Shown here: one piece after another, positions 46,300 through 57,960 of the stretch
How positions within the stretch are numbered: position 1 is the stretch's first letter
Layout: each line of letters opens with the position of its first letter
Source of the DNA: Voacanga thouarsii
Lineage: Eukaryota; Streptophyta; Magnoliopsida; Gentianales; Apocynaceae
Direction: 5' to 3'
DNA: 64,000 nt
Assembly (NCBI GenBank): GCA_026120185.1
Contig: JANUWF010001631.1
Location: 1,426,001-1,490,000, forward strand
The notes under the pieces: generated by a model
Told to the model about the DNA's origin: nothing
Databases searched by the model: none
Seen by the model: the letters and a program-made list of their open reading frames with translations, nothing else
Position numbers and translations under genes: made by a program

Positions 46300-47991
46300 T
46301 GTAGGATTTCTATCATGCATAATCAGATTAAGTGCAGCGGAAAACAACAAGAAATCCAAGCCATGGATCACGGGTTTGCAATAAAAACGGAAAAAATGAG
46401 AAGATTGCGTTTATTACCTCATGAAGCTGGAATTCAAAAAATTTCAGAAACAAGAACGCAGGCGCGATCCAGATTATCCAAAACCGTTCACTGCAGCTCA
46501 ACTGAAGTCCAAGAAAGAACTCCCTCTAATGATAATCCACACAAGGTTGAATGCACATAATCTCACAATTCTATGCTAGTAGAATTCGGAGGCTAGGGTT
46601 TTGATCAAGAAGAGAGACGGCTAGGGTCTGATCAAGAGAGAGGCAGAGAAACGGTTTCTCTGTTATTGCGTGAATGGTATGTCTCTAACCCTAAGGAAAC
46701 TGTTTCCTTATATTTATAGATTTATAATTACCATAAATTGTAACTTAGTCCTTCAACGTCCAATTGTCAACAAATTGGTCCTTGAAGTTTACTTAATTAC
46801 AATTAGGTCCAATGAATTATAACAAACTTATAATTCACCTATAAATATATTCCCTTCTCTTAATTAACCCCACAATATTATCAAATAATATATTTGAGCA
46901 TTCAAACCTTTATTGTGTGTGACCCATTAGGTTTCCTGGTCTTATTGGTAGCATAATATGAATTAATTCTAACAATATTAGAATTAATAATCCTTAATAA
47001 AATAAAGGATTAAATTTATTAATTCTCTAATTAATAAATTCATATTTAGCATATCAATAGCGACATCTAGCAATGACTCTTGACCACCCAAAAGTCCAGA
47101 AAGTCATGTGGCTTGACATGAACATTTCAATAGCAAATTATCAGTGCAATAAACTCCTTTCAACATACAATATCTCATTCGGTCTAGAGCATGGAATTAC
47201 TGCCAACTCCCTCCAGAATATTATTAATTCTGGCCCGAATAATTTAGTACTTGTTCAAGAAATCCATTACTCGATATGTGTGTCAATTGGATCCATTTCT
47301 ATCACATAGTCACCTTGGCCAAGAACTTCATGAGTAATGATTTCTACAAGTGGCCTTGAGATATACTCTCCTACTATTAGGAGTGGTGAATCCTTTATTG
47401 ACTCTCTCAACTACTTTCGTTTACTTTACGTTGTACCCAATATCCATCCCATAGGCGGTCCTAGATAAGACTCCAAAGATTAGAATCAAAGTACAACGCT
47501 CGATAAACAAAGTACCTTAGAGATCTCAAGTCTAAGGATACTTGCACACTTGCTATAATGAGATTCTATCACTGGCACTAAATAGTTATCCAAGTGATTA
47601 TCTCATAGCTAAGTCATCCAATGAACTTGTTTCAAAACAAGCATCCACATGTTAATCCTGAGTATCCCAATACCCACGGATATGAGAACCACCGCTTGAT
47701 CCAATCAAGAAATATAACATGTGCCAGTCTTGGCCTATTAATAATGTCCCATCTTATTAATACTATGACTGGGGATTATTTAAGTACAAACACTGCATAG
47801 TGTAGTAGGAATCTCACATCATGATCTGTATCATGATTTTCTTAACACTGTGTTGTACTAGGGACTTTATCTAACGGTTTGTACACATATTTAGATATAA
47901 CAATCAAACTGAAAGATAAAGAATGCCTCTTATTAATTTAATATGCAATATACATGGTACAAGTGATTACCTCTAGGGCAAAACACTAACA
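46300..47991 (-). repeat. 3' LTR of the minus-strand family C copia
   Basis: 1692 bp. In its own sense it starts TGTTAGTGTTTTGCC and ends AAATCCTACA. A TATA-like CTATAAATATAAGG (46719-46706) is shared with the 5' LTR. Positions 46431-47104 are identical to 53785-54458. Confidence 0.93.
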
Positions 47992-48006
47992 TACTCCCAC
48001 TTGCAC
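47992..48006 (-). promoter_or_regulatory. Polypurine tract of the minus-strand copia
   Basis: GTGCAAGTGGGAGTA in element sense, directly before the 3' LTR TGTTAGTG. Confidence 0.8.
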
Positions 48007-48590
48007 TAGAGCCAATCATTCATGTATCGAATACCAAATGACTCAACATATTTATCATGTTTCTTCTGGGAAAGCACTTTAGTGTGTGGATCAGCTATGT
48101 TCTGATTCGTGGAAATTCTCTCTATCTTTACATCTCCTCTATCTATGATTTCTCTAATCAGATGATAGCATCTAAGTACATGCTTGGATCGTTGATGAGA
48201 TCGTGGTTCCTTTGCATGTGCAATGGCTCCATTGTTGTCACAATACAAAGGTATCGAATCAGCAATATTGGACACCACTCCAAGTTCAGTGACGAACTTC
48301 TTGATCCATACTGCTTCTTTAGCTACTTCAAAAGCTGCTATGTACTCTGCTTCAGTAATCGAATCGGCAGTAGTCTCTTGTTTGGAGCTCTTCCAACTAA
48401 CTGCCCCACCACCTAATGTAAATACGTAGCCAGATTGTGATTTGAGTAGTCCTTATCGGACTAAAAGCTGGCATCAGTATACCCTCTTACTTGTAAATCA
48501 CCATCTCCATATATCAGGAATGCATCCTTAGTCCTTCGTAAGTACTTAAGGATATTCTTTACAGCCGCCCAGTGACCCTCTCCAAGATCA
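48006..48590 (-). pseudogene. rh: Family C copia RNase H, broken
   Basis: Contains GEGHWAAVKNILKYLRRTKD-type text after a stop at about 48592 (CAA to TAA by comparison with the plus-strand copy). A frameshift lies near 48460. Then comes an open stretch (48278-48006) with IPLYCDNNGAIAHAKEPRSH, HVLRCYHLIREII and RISTNQNIADPHTK, ending at RYMNDWL before the purine tract. More complete than the plus-strand family copy at 25713-26175. Confidence 0.85.
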
Positions 48591-48592
48591 GA

Positions 48593-49644
48593 TTAGTATC
48601 TGCTCGTCAAACTACGAGCATACGATACATCGGGCCTAGTACATATCATAGCATACATGATAGACCCAATTGCTGAAGCATATGGAATTCTACTCATGTG
48701 ATCTCTTTCAACTTGTGTCTTTGGAGACATAGACTTTGAAAGGCTTACACCATGTGTCATAGGTAAGAATCCTCTTTTGGATTGATCCATGCTGAACCTT
48801 TTCAGCACTTTGTCTATGTATGTAGACTGTGAAAGACCTAGCAACCTTCTAGATCTATCTCTATAGATCTTTATTCCCAGAATATAGGTTGCTTCTCCAA
48901 GGTCTTTCATGGAGAACATCTTGGACAACCAAATCCTCACTGATTGAAGAGTGGAAACATCATTTCCTATAAGCAATATGTCATCTACATAAAGCAATAG
49001 GAAACAACTTTACTCCCACTAGCCTTCTTGTACACACAAGGTTCATCCATGTTTTGAATGAAACCAAATTCTTTAATTATCTCATCAAAATGGATATTCC
49101 AACTCCTAGATGCTTTCTTAAGTCCATAAATGGACCTTTGCAACTTGCACACCTTTGTGCCATCTTCGGATATAAAACCTTCAGGCTGTGTCATATACAC
49201 TTCCTCAATCAGGTTTCCATTAAGGAAAGCTATTTTCACATCCATTTGCCAGACCTCATAATCGTAATGAGCAGCAATGGCTAGGAGTATTCTTATGGAT
49301 TTCAACATCGCAACTGGTGAAAAAGTTTCGTCGTAGTCAATACCTTGTCGTTGACGATAACCTTTTGCTGCCAAGCGAGCCTTATAGGTAACCACATTAC
49401 CATCCATGTCAGTTTTCTTTTTGAAAACCCATTTACACCCTATAGGCTTGATTCCTTCAGGTGGATCAACCAAAGTCCATACTTGGTTGTCATACATAGA
49501 ATCCATCTCTGACTTCATAGCTTCGAGCCATTTGTCAGATTCTGAACTATTCAGAACATCCTCGTAAGTAGTAGGCTCATCGTCATCTATGAGCAATACG
49601 TCATTATGGTCACTTATGAGAAATCCATATCTCTCAGGTGCCAC
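48593..49644 (-). pseudogene. rt: Family C copia reverse transcriptase, one frameshift
   Basis: Nearly whole RT: MKSEMDSMYDNQVWTLVDPP, GCKWVFKKKTDMDGN, RQGIDYDETFSPVAMLKSIR, WQMDVKIAFLNGNL, SIYGLKKASRSWNIHFDEII and the intact polymerase motif LYVDDILLIGND. A one-base deletion near 49000, compared with the plus-strand copy, shifts the frame between VYKKASGS and LYVDD. Apart from that, every motif needed is present. RT would copy element RNA into DNA. Confidence 0.9.
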
Positions 49645-50690
49645 TCGTATCCTACTTGACCTACGAAGCTCTTGTATGTTAGAAGGTTCATCTATTTGAA
49701 TAGATACAGGTTTAGAAGGTTGATCAATATTTGTTTATTTTTCTTGAACTTCACTAAGTTCAAGCTTGCTCCCACTATCTTCTTTAAACATGTGCTCCTT
49801 CTCTAAGAAGACAGCATGTTTTGAAATAAAAACTTTATTTTTAGAAGGAAGATAGAAGTAATATCCAAACGATTCTTTTGGATATCCAACAAACAAACAT
49901 TTGTCAGATTTATTTTCAAGTTTGTCTGACATTACCTCTTTAACAAAAGCAGGGCAACCCCAAATCCTTAAATGAGATAACTTTGGTCTCTTACCAAAGA
50001 ATAACTCATAAGGAGTGGTATCAACCGTTTTTTACGGAACTCTGTTTAAAATGTAAACAACAGTCTCCAATGCGTACCCCCAAAACGATTTTGGTAGGTC
50101 TGCAAAAGCCATCATGGTCCTTACCATGTCTAGAAGGGTTCGATTCCTTCTCTTAGATACACCGTTATGTTGAGGTGTATATGGTGGAGTCCATTAAGAT
50201 AATATTCCGTTATCTCTTAGATAACTTAGAAACTCTTGACTTAAGTATTCACTTCTTCGATCGGATCTAAGAGCTTTAATACTTTTACCAAGTTGTTTCT
50301 CTACTTCATTCTTGAAGTCTTTGAAATGGTTAAAGGCTTCAGATTTGTATTTCATCAAATACAAATACCCATATCGAGAATAATCATCAATAAAGGTAAT
50401 GAAGTATTGTTAACCTCCTCTTACTTATATTGATATTGGGCCACATACATCTGAATGTAAGAGTTCTAATAACTCTTTTGCCCTTTCTCATTTTCTTGAA
50501 AAAGAAGTTTTAGCCATTTTTCCAAGTAAACAAGATTCGCATGTGTCATATGATTCGTAATCAAATGACCTTAAGTCACCCAATTTGTGTAACTTAGACA
50601 CACATTTTTCATTTACATGGCCTAAACGACAATGCCATAAGTAAGATGAGATTAAGTTATCCTTTTTATGTTTCTTTTTACTTATATTGA
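49645..50690 (-). pseudogene. int: Family C copia integrase with in-frame stops
   Basis: In the same frame as gag. Zinc region LWHCRLGHVNEKCVSKLHK...CESCLLG, then the catalytic core with D (LHSDVCGP), D (RSDRRSEY) and the third site E decayed to K (S-K-R-R-N). Stops fall after TSFSRK (50485-50487), in the GPISI segment, before QYF, in ILS-stop-WTPP, before KTVD, and at 49732-49734. Several match C-to-T changes relative to the plus-strand copy (for example CAA to TAA in ILSQW). The last 250 bp up to RT are a less conserved linker. Confidence 0.85.
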
Positions 50691-51177
50691 GAATTGGATT
50701 ATACATGTCTAGAACATATAAACCATTGATCAAAGTTGCAGAACCATAATGAATATCATTTAATGAGAAAGAACAACATTTATTCTTAAAACTTAAATGA
50801 AATCCGAATAAGTCTAAACAAGCAACTGAGATAATATTTTTCGACAAAACTGGTACAAAATAACAGTTTTGTAGTTCTAAAACTAATCCAGAAGGTAGAT
50901 TGAGATGATAAGTCCCCACAGCTAGTGCAGCAACCTTTGCTCCATTTGCAGCTCGTAGGTCCACGTCACCTTTCTCTAACCTTCTACTGTCCTTTAGTCC
51001 CTGCAAATTATTGCATAAATGAGATCCACAACCGGTATCCAATACCCATATCTCATTATTAAAGGCAGTACTAATCTCAATCATAAACATACCAGGATTA
51101 GAAGTAGAAGTGCTTCCAAGCTTCTCCTTCTCCTTCTTTTCCTTCATAGTCTCCGAGTAGACCTTGCAGTTACGCCT
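50691..51177 (-). pseudogene. pr: Family C copia protease, open frame
   Basis: Follows the zinc knuckle: a Lys/Glu-rich linker (MKEKKEKEKLGS), then the aspartic protease core IWVLDTGCGSHLCNN with an intact D-T-G, then LRAANGAKVAALAVGTYHLNL and YFVPVLSKNIISVACL, typical of copia protease. This part has no stop and retains its active site. Confidence 0.85.
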
Positions 51178-51927
51178 CTAATGGCCCATTTTGCCACAAT
51201 GATGACATGGGCCTTTAGGCGCAGCCTTCTTCTTCTTGACACCTCCTTTGGGCTTAGTAGGAGTGTTCTTCTTCTTAGAAACCTTTTTCTTAGAAGATGA
51301 AGAACCTACTAACAAGATTGCCTTATCATCATTTTTCATAGAGGACTCAACAATCTTAAGCAGATTGATTAACTCAGGTATTGTGGTCTCAACATTATTC
51401 ATGTGGTAGTTGATCACAAACTGCGAAAAACTACTTGGTAATGATTGTAGAATTAAGTCAATACTTAAGTCATGATCCATTACGAACCCAAGAGACCCAT
51501 GTTTTTCAATGTAGCCCAACATTTGCAGCCCACGAGAGGCCACTGAAGCACCCTCAACCATCTTAGCACGGAACAGTTTTTTAGAGATCTCATATCTCTC
51601 TGTTCTAGCTTGTTTATCAAACAACTCTCTAAGATGGAGGATCATTGAATGAGCATCCATATGCTCATGCTGTTTTTGCAGCTCAGGAGACATTGACGCC
51701 AGCATGATACAAGATGCCGTGTCGCTATTTTCTTTGTGCTTCTTGTGGACAGCATGCTCTTCAGCAGGAGCATCTTGAGTTGGAGGTGGCAGAATAGGAG
51801 CTTGTAGCACGTAGAGCAACTTTTCCGACTTGAGAACGATTCTCAAGTTTCTATACCAGTCCAAATAGTTTGATTCAGTGAGCTTGTTTGTTTCGAACAT
51901 GCTACGCAAGTTTAGGTCTGTCGACAT
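51178..51927 (-). pseudogene. gag: Family C copia gag, intact except a stop in the zinc knuckle
   Basis: The start at 51927 (MSTDLNLRSMFETNKLTESN) is a normal copia gag beginning after a 1.7-kb leader. It has the gag core (YLDWYRNLRIVLKSEKLLYV, SCIMLASMSPELQKQHEHMD, ARTERYEISKKLF, INYHMNNVETTIPEL), a Lys-rich basic stretch (SKKKVSKKKNTPTK) and a zinc knuckle CHHCGKMGH. There a TAG (51178-51180) interrupts CX4H-X4-C; the last cysteine follows in frame. About 249 codons are open. Confidence 0.88.
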
Positions 51928-53640
51928 GATGCAAATGACCTAGATGTAAAGATAGAATTATTAGAACATGTATATGCAAATGCAATGCAATTAATTAGGT
52001 CTTTAATTAAGCACATAATTATTCCACTATTTTACTCAAACCAATAGCCCTCACTATTGACTCGGGAAAGCCCGTTGGAAACTTTCTTAGTGGATCAGTA
52101 TCCAAATTCCTTAAGAATAACCTTGGGCTAGCCCAACAAGCCACTCTTAAGTTCAGTGGTAGGTATCCAATACCAATTACATCAAAAAGTAACTACTGAA
52201 TCATTGGGTGATTAACATCTTTTATCATTAAAGTATCAAACACTAGCCTAACTTTGCCTCTAATTTTCTTTATGCTTGGGTTAGCCCAACCGGGATAAAG
52301 AAATTAGTTAAATCTAACCCATTAACATGAATTTAAATTCTATAGCTTGAACATACTCGATGTCAAGTAGGCTTGGGTTTGCCCAACAGCCTGGTCTCGA
52401 AAAAGAGCTCTCGTTCTCACTATATTAATGGAAGGCATTAGATTTAATATTATTTGAGGGATTTATTCCTTTTAGTTGTCTCATTGTTAGGCATGCATAC
52501 AATTTATCAATAAGCAGCATAAATTGATAAACATGGTAATAAACAATTACGTGGCATGGTTATGGACTTTCTAAATTAATTTCCTCGAGCCACCAAGGAA
52601 ATTAATATGGTCAACCCTGTGTGTTCATGCATGATACAGGTAGAGGGTCTTACCATCTCACCTTATTTTGAACTCCATCTTCAAAATCTTGAAAATAAAA
52701 TTCTACCTCAATCTAACCTATATAATCTAATTACATAATTTCCTAAAAGGAAAAACCTCGAGTTACATTCGAGGGGAGTTAGATGAGAAGAGAATTACAT
52801 CAGAATTTGAGAGAAGGCAGGACACGCAGGCCCTATTTCATTAAAACAAAGCGGTAAAAAATGCATGAACAGATATAATTTGTTTTAGTCCATAACCATC
52901 CACCATGCCATTAACTATGCTTAAACAAAATAAACATATACTTTTATTATTCCAAAATCAGTATTTTGGGAAAATAAAACAAATTCTAAAATCAACATTT
53001 AAGAAAAATACATTAATTTTAAATTTTCAAAATCACTATTTTGAAAAATAAATTTGATTGTCTCAAAACTAATTTTGAGAAAATGCTTCTGGGTCCCGTC
53101 ACGCAACGATAACGACAGTCCCGCTAGCCGGTCAGAACCTTTTTTTACCACCTCTCATCAAATGAGATTTTCCCTTTCAAAATTCTATTCCAGAACCTTT
53201 TTTTTTTTTTAAACGAACTGTAACCACCGCGTGCGGCTTGGATTTTCTGGAAATTTTTGTTCAGTTCGGGGCCGTTCCAAGATCAATCAAAACCAGTTTT
53301 TGACGTTGACCTTTGTTAATCTTTATTAACAAACCATTGTGATCATTCTCACAATCAATTTAACAATCCAAATTGTTAAACGGAAGGCTTTATTACAGGA
53401 TGAACATCAACTGAAGTCAAAACCTGAACACAGACGCAGAACCATTCTGCAATATTTTCAAAAGCATAAAACCTACAACGCAAAAATGATTTCTGCAACC
53501 CAGATTATTCAAAACAAAACCCAGACGATTACATACAAACTAGCAGACATGATCATACAATTAACATGCTGTAATCAAGCAATATACATGCTTGAACAAT
53601 TCAAAGCAATAAAACATCCCATTAAAACACAAACCCGTTG
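51928..53640 (-). other. Long leader of the minus-strand family C copia
   Basis: About 1.7 kb between PBS and gag without a convincing ORF. Contains words shared with the plus-strand copy (reverse of 23061-23600) and an internal 'gggctagcccaac'-type motif repeated near 52090, 52290 and 52385, each containing TTGGG(C/T)(T/A)AGCCC or similar. It may hold the RNA packaging and dimerisation signals of the element. Confidence 0.6.
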
Positions 53641-53652
53641 TCTCTGATACCA
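53641..53652 (-). promoter_or_regulatory. Primer-binding site, initiator tRNA-Met
   Basis: TGGTATCAGAGA in element sense, 11 of 12 identical to the usual copia PBS TGGTATCAGAGC, one base from the LTR end. Confidence 0.9.
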
Positions 53653-53653
53653 C

Positions 53654-55345
53654 TGTAGAATTTCTATCATGCATAATCAGATTAAGCGTAGCGGAAAACA
53701 ACAAGAAATCCAAGCCATGGATCACGGGTTTGCAATAAAAACAGGACAAATGAGAAGATTGCGTTTATTACCTCATGAAGCTGAAATTCAAAAAATTTCA
53801 GAAACAAGAACGCAGGCGCGATCCAGATTATCCAAAACCGTTCACTGCAGCTCAACTGAAGTCCAAGAAAGAACTCCCTCTAATGATAATCCACACAAGG
53901 TTGAATGCACATAATCTCACAATTCTATGCTAGTAGAATTCGGAGGCTAGGGTTTTGATCAAGAAGAGAGACGGCTAGGGTCTGATCAAGAGAGAGGCAG
54001 AGAAACGGTTTCTCTGTTATTGCGTGAATGGTATGTCTCTAACCCTAAGGAAACTGTTTCCTTATATTTATAGATTTATAATTACCATAAATTGTAACTT
54101 AGTCCTTCAACGTCCAATTGTCAACAAATTGGTCCTTGAAGTTTACTTAATTACAATTAGGTCCAATGAATTATAACAAACTTATAATTCACCTATAAAT
54201 ATATTCCCTTCTCTTAATTAACCCCACAATATTATCAAATAATATATTTGAGCATTCAAACCTTTATTGTGTGTGACCCATTAGGTTTCCTGGTCTTATT
54301 GGTAGCATAATATGAATTAATTCTAACAATATTAGAATTAATAATCCTTAATAAAATAAAGGATTAAATTTATTAATTCTCTAATTAATAAATTCATATT
54401 TAGCATATCAATAGCGACATCTAGCAATGACTCTTGACCACCCAAAAGTCCAGAAAGTTAAGTGGCTTGACATGAACCTTTCAATAGCAAATTATCAGTG
54501 CAATAAACTCCTTTCAACATACAATATCTCATTCGGTCTAGAGCATGGAATTACTACCAACTCCCTCCAGAATATTATTTATTCTGGCCCGAATATTTTA
54601 GTACTTGTTCAAGAAATCCATTACTCAATATGTGAATCAATTGGAACCATTTCCATCACATAGTCACCTTGGCCAAAGACTTCATGAGTAATGATTTCTA
54701 CAAGTGGCCTTGAGATATACTCTCCTACTATTAGAAGTGGTGAATCCTTTATTGACTCTCTCAACTACTTTCGTTTACTTTACGTTTTACCCAATATCCA
54801 TCCCATAGGCGGTCCTAGATAAGACTCCAAAGATTAGAATCAAAGTACAACGCTCGATAAACAAAGTACCTTGAAGATCTCAAGTCTAAGGATACTTGCA
54901 CACTTGCTATAATGAGATTCTATCACTGGCACTAAATAGTTATCCAAGTAATTATCTCATAGCTAGGTCATCCAATGAACTTGTTTCAAAACAAGCATCG
55001 ACACGCTAATCCTGAGTATCCCAATACCCACGGATATGAGAACCACCGCTTGATCCAATCAAGAGATATAACATGTGCCAGTCTTGGCGTATTAATAATA
55101 TCCCATCTTATTAATACTATGACTGGGGATTATTTAAGTACAAACACTGCATACTGTAGTAGGAATCTCACATCATGATCTGTATCATGATTTTCTTAAC
55201 ACTGTGTTGTACTAGGGACTTTATCTAACGGTTTGTACACATATTTAGATATAACAATCAAACTGAAAGATAAAGAATGCCTCTTATTAATTTAATATGC
55301 AATAGACATGGTACAAGTGATTGCCTCTAGGGCACAACACTAACA
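53654..55345 (-). repeat. 5' LTR of the minus-strand family C copia
   Basis: 1692 bp, the same length as the 3' LTR, ends TGTAG...ACTAACA on the plus strand. See the 3' LTR for identity pattern and TATA-like box (copy at about 54060-54073). Confidence 0.93.
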
Positions 55346-56400
55346 CATTGAGGGAATAGCTTTGAAAGTTGAAAATGAAGATGAAGAAACAAGTCTTTCA
55401 GAAAGCATTGAGGGTATGGAAAATGGACAATGATGATTTGGCTGTGATAGCAAAAAAATTCAGAAGAATGTTCAACAAAGGGAACTACAAAAGAGGAAAG
55501 AAGGTTGGGAGAAAGAGAGAACAAAACCTAGCATTCAAACCTCAATGTTATGAATGTAAAAGCACCGATCACTTCATTGCCGATTGTCTTGTTTCAAAAG
55601 GTAAGGAAGGAAGAACGCTTAGAAAGAAGAAACACCTGAAGGTAAAGAAATGTGAAGGATTGATGGAAACTTGGGACTTAAATGGAACTGGGTCTAAAGA
55701 TGAAGATTCTGAGAATGAAATTGCCAATATATGCTTCATAGCCATGGAAAATGAGGTAAACTCTTCTACATCTAATTTCATATCTTATTTGCTTATATCT
55801 ATGTCTGAAAAGCATGATGATTCAAATAAGCTATTAATTGATATATTTCATGAATTAAAAAAACTGTCCAGAAAAAATAAAGAAATGAAGTAAAAGATTA
55901 ACTGTTTAAAAAAGGAGAATGAAATGTTGTTAAATGATAACAAAATGTATCTTGAGTGACATATGAGTGATATTATTGAAAAAGATGTGATCATGACTAC
56001 TTTACAATATGCATCTCTGGAAAATAGAAATTTGTGTGATAGAATTCAAACTCTTAAAAGTATGGTTAGCACTTTTAATGACATGAAACATAGATCAATG
56101 ATATAACCATTTTGATTGAAAAGTCACAAATGATAAAAGTAATCTAGAAAAATTACTCGGAACTCAACAGCAAGTTGGAAACAGAAATGGCCTATGATAT
56201 AGACATGAGAATAAGGACAAAATTCACAAGCCTGAATTTGCTAATGCTAGAAATTAAAATGGCTTAGGATATGGACATGAGAATAAGGACAAAAATAACA
56301 GGTCTCAATTTGTTAGATCTACCTTATGTTATCCAACACACAAAGCTTGCCCATATTGTGAAGAATCGGGATATATAGTTTCTAGATACCTTATTAAAAG
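55346..56400 (+). pseudogene. gag: SIRE-like gag, C-terminal part with zinc knuckle
   Basis: Resumes the gag after the inserted copia. An open stretch (55369-55893, 174 codons) contains AVIAKKFRRMFNKGNYKRGK, the zinc knuckle CYECKSTDHFIADC with all four ligands (CX2CX4HX4C), a basic KKKHLKVKK segment and an acidic tail. A stop at 55891 is followed by degraded, coiled-coil-like text (KKENEMLL, ENRNLCDRIQTLKSM). A second CPYCEE cysteine pair occurs near 56354. Gag would package the RNA. Confidence 0.8.
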
Positions 56401-57960
56401 AAAAGTGGAATCCGGTGGAATAAAATTATGGAAAATCGAAGGAAATGTTACTAACCTTCATGGACCTAAGAAAGTGTGGGTGCAAAAAATCATTCCCCCT
56501 TCTCTTGTATAGGCACAGTCTTTGAGCTTCACTAAGTGGTTCTTGGATAGCGGTTGTTGAAGACACATGACTGTAAATAAAACTTTGTTAGAGGATATAC
56601 AGACCACAAATGAAGGATTCATTACATTTGGAAATAAGAAGAAATGAAAGATTCTTGGCATTGGTAATATTGGTAAAGGTTCCTTAACCATTATAAAATG
56701 AGTATTACTTATTAATGATTTGAAATATAACTTGCTTTGCATTAGCCAACTATGTGTTAATGGTTGCAAAGTCATCTTTGAAAAAGATTCTTGTTCTATA
56801 ATGGACAGTTCAAATCTTGAAATAATCTTTACTGCCAAACATACTGGAAACGTATTTGTGTTCTATCTAAATGACCTTATAGCTAATGGTATTAGATGCC
56901 TATATGTACATGACAATGATGGTTATCTTTGGCATAGAAGATTAGGTCATGTATCTTTTGATTTACTAAATAAACTATCTTCAAAAGTGTTTGTTAGGGG
57001 ACTGTCCAAAACGAAGTTTGATAAAAGCAAAATTTGTGATGCATGCCAAATTAGAAAAAAAATCAAAACCTCTTTTAAACCTAAGAAAATGATTTCAACC
57101 TCAAAACTACTTGAATTAATACATATAGATTTGTTTGGACTATTGAGGACTGTTAGCCTGGGAGATAAGAAGTATGCATATATACTTGTTGATGATTTTT
57201 CTAGATTCACTTGGCCTTTATTTCTTTGACAAAATGATGAAGCTTTTTCTGAATTTTCAAAACTAATTAAACGCATCCAAAACTTTATCGGATGCAAACT
57301 GATTTCTATTAGAAGTAATAATGGTAAAGAATTTTGCAACAATAAATTTACTCACTTCTGTGATGAAAATGGAGTCTTTCACAATTTTTCAGCAGTAAAA
57401 ACTCCTCAACAAAATGGTGTTGTTGAGAGGAAAAATTGCACTTTGCAAGAAATGGCTAGGTCAATGCTTTGTGAAAATGCCTTTCCAAAATACTTTTGGG
57501 CTAAAGCTGTTCATATAGCTTGCTATATAGTAAACCGAGCTATACTGAGGCCGTTTTTGAGAAAAATACCTTTTGAACTTATGTTTGACAAAACTCCATC
57601 AATCTCTTATTTTAAAGTGTTTGGCTGTAAATGTTTTATCCTAAATACCTAAGATAATCTTGGAAAATTTGACAGCAAATCCGATGAGGCCATATTTCTT
57701 AGATACTCTTCCAACAAATTGGCATATAGAGTGTACAACAAAAGAACTCTTTGTGTGGAAGAATCTGTGCATATTGTGTTTGATGAATCTAACATTTATG
57801 CTTCAAAAAGAGATGATGATGATGTAGGATGTTCAAAGGAAGCTAGAATAGATCAACTCAAAGCTCCACTGCTAGATACTCATGCAAAAGAAGAAGAAAT
57901 TGAAGAGCTACAAGCTGAACAAGGAAAAGAAGAAACTAACGATTCTATGAATCAATAATT
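56401..57960 (+). pseudogene. pol: SIRE-like protease and integrase, broken
   Basis: The protease reads WFLDSGC (aspartate codon 56546-56548), followed at once by a stop (56558-56560). The integrase zinc region (LWHRRLGHVSFDLLNKLSSK, CDACQIRKKIKTSF) leads to the core with D1 (HIDLFG, 57128), D2 changed to asparagine (R-S-N-N-G-K-E, codon 57317-57319) and E (VVERKN, 57425). A stop at 57227 and another at 57650 interrupt the frame. The tail (FGCKCFILNT, VEESVHIVFDESN) is normal for the lineage. The change of the second catalytic residue alone should inactivate it. Confidence 0.85.

Larger units (their letters stand above)
46300..55345 (-). mobile_element. Family C copia, nearly full length, minus strand
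   Basis: Two 1692-bp LTRs (46300-47991 and 53654-55345), a PBS (53641-53652), a purine tract (47992-48006), and gag, protease, integrase, RT and RNase H in order. It starts TGTAG and ends ACTAACA; the TSD is CATGA (46295-46299) against CATTG/CATTGA (55346 onward), imperfect. It splits the SIRE-like gag. The LTRs differ at about 36 sites by eye (about 2%), so this is the youngest datable insertion in the window. The polyprotein frame has about seven stops and two frameshifts. Confidence 0.92.

Noticed and set aside
54427..54663. 78-codon ORF duplicated at 47073 and 54427 as a gene pair
   Set aside because: Both lie in the two LTRs of the same copia and are open only by chance; the element's coding strand is the other one.
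55369..55893. Stand-alone zinc-finger gene
   Set aside because: Position and CX2CX4HX4C knuckle make it the C-terminal part of the SIRE-like gag, cut off by the inserted copia.
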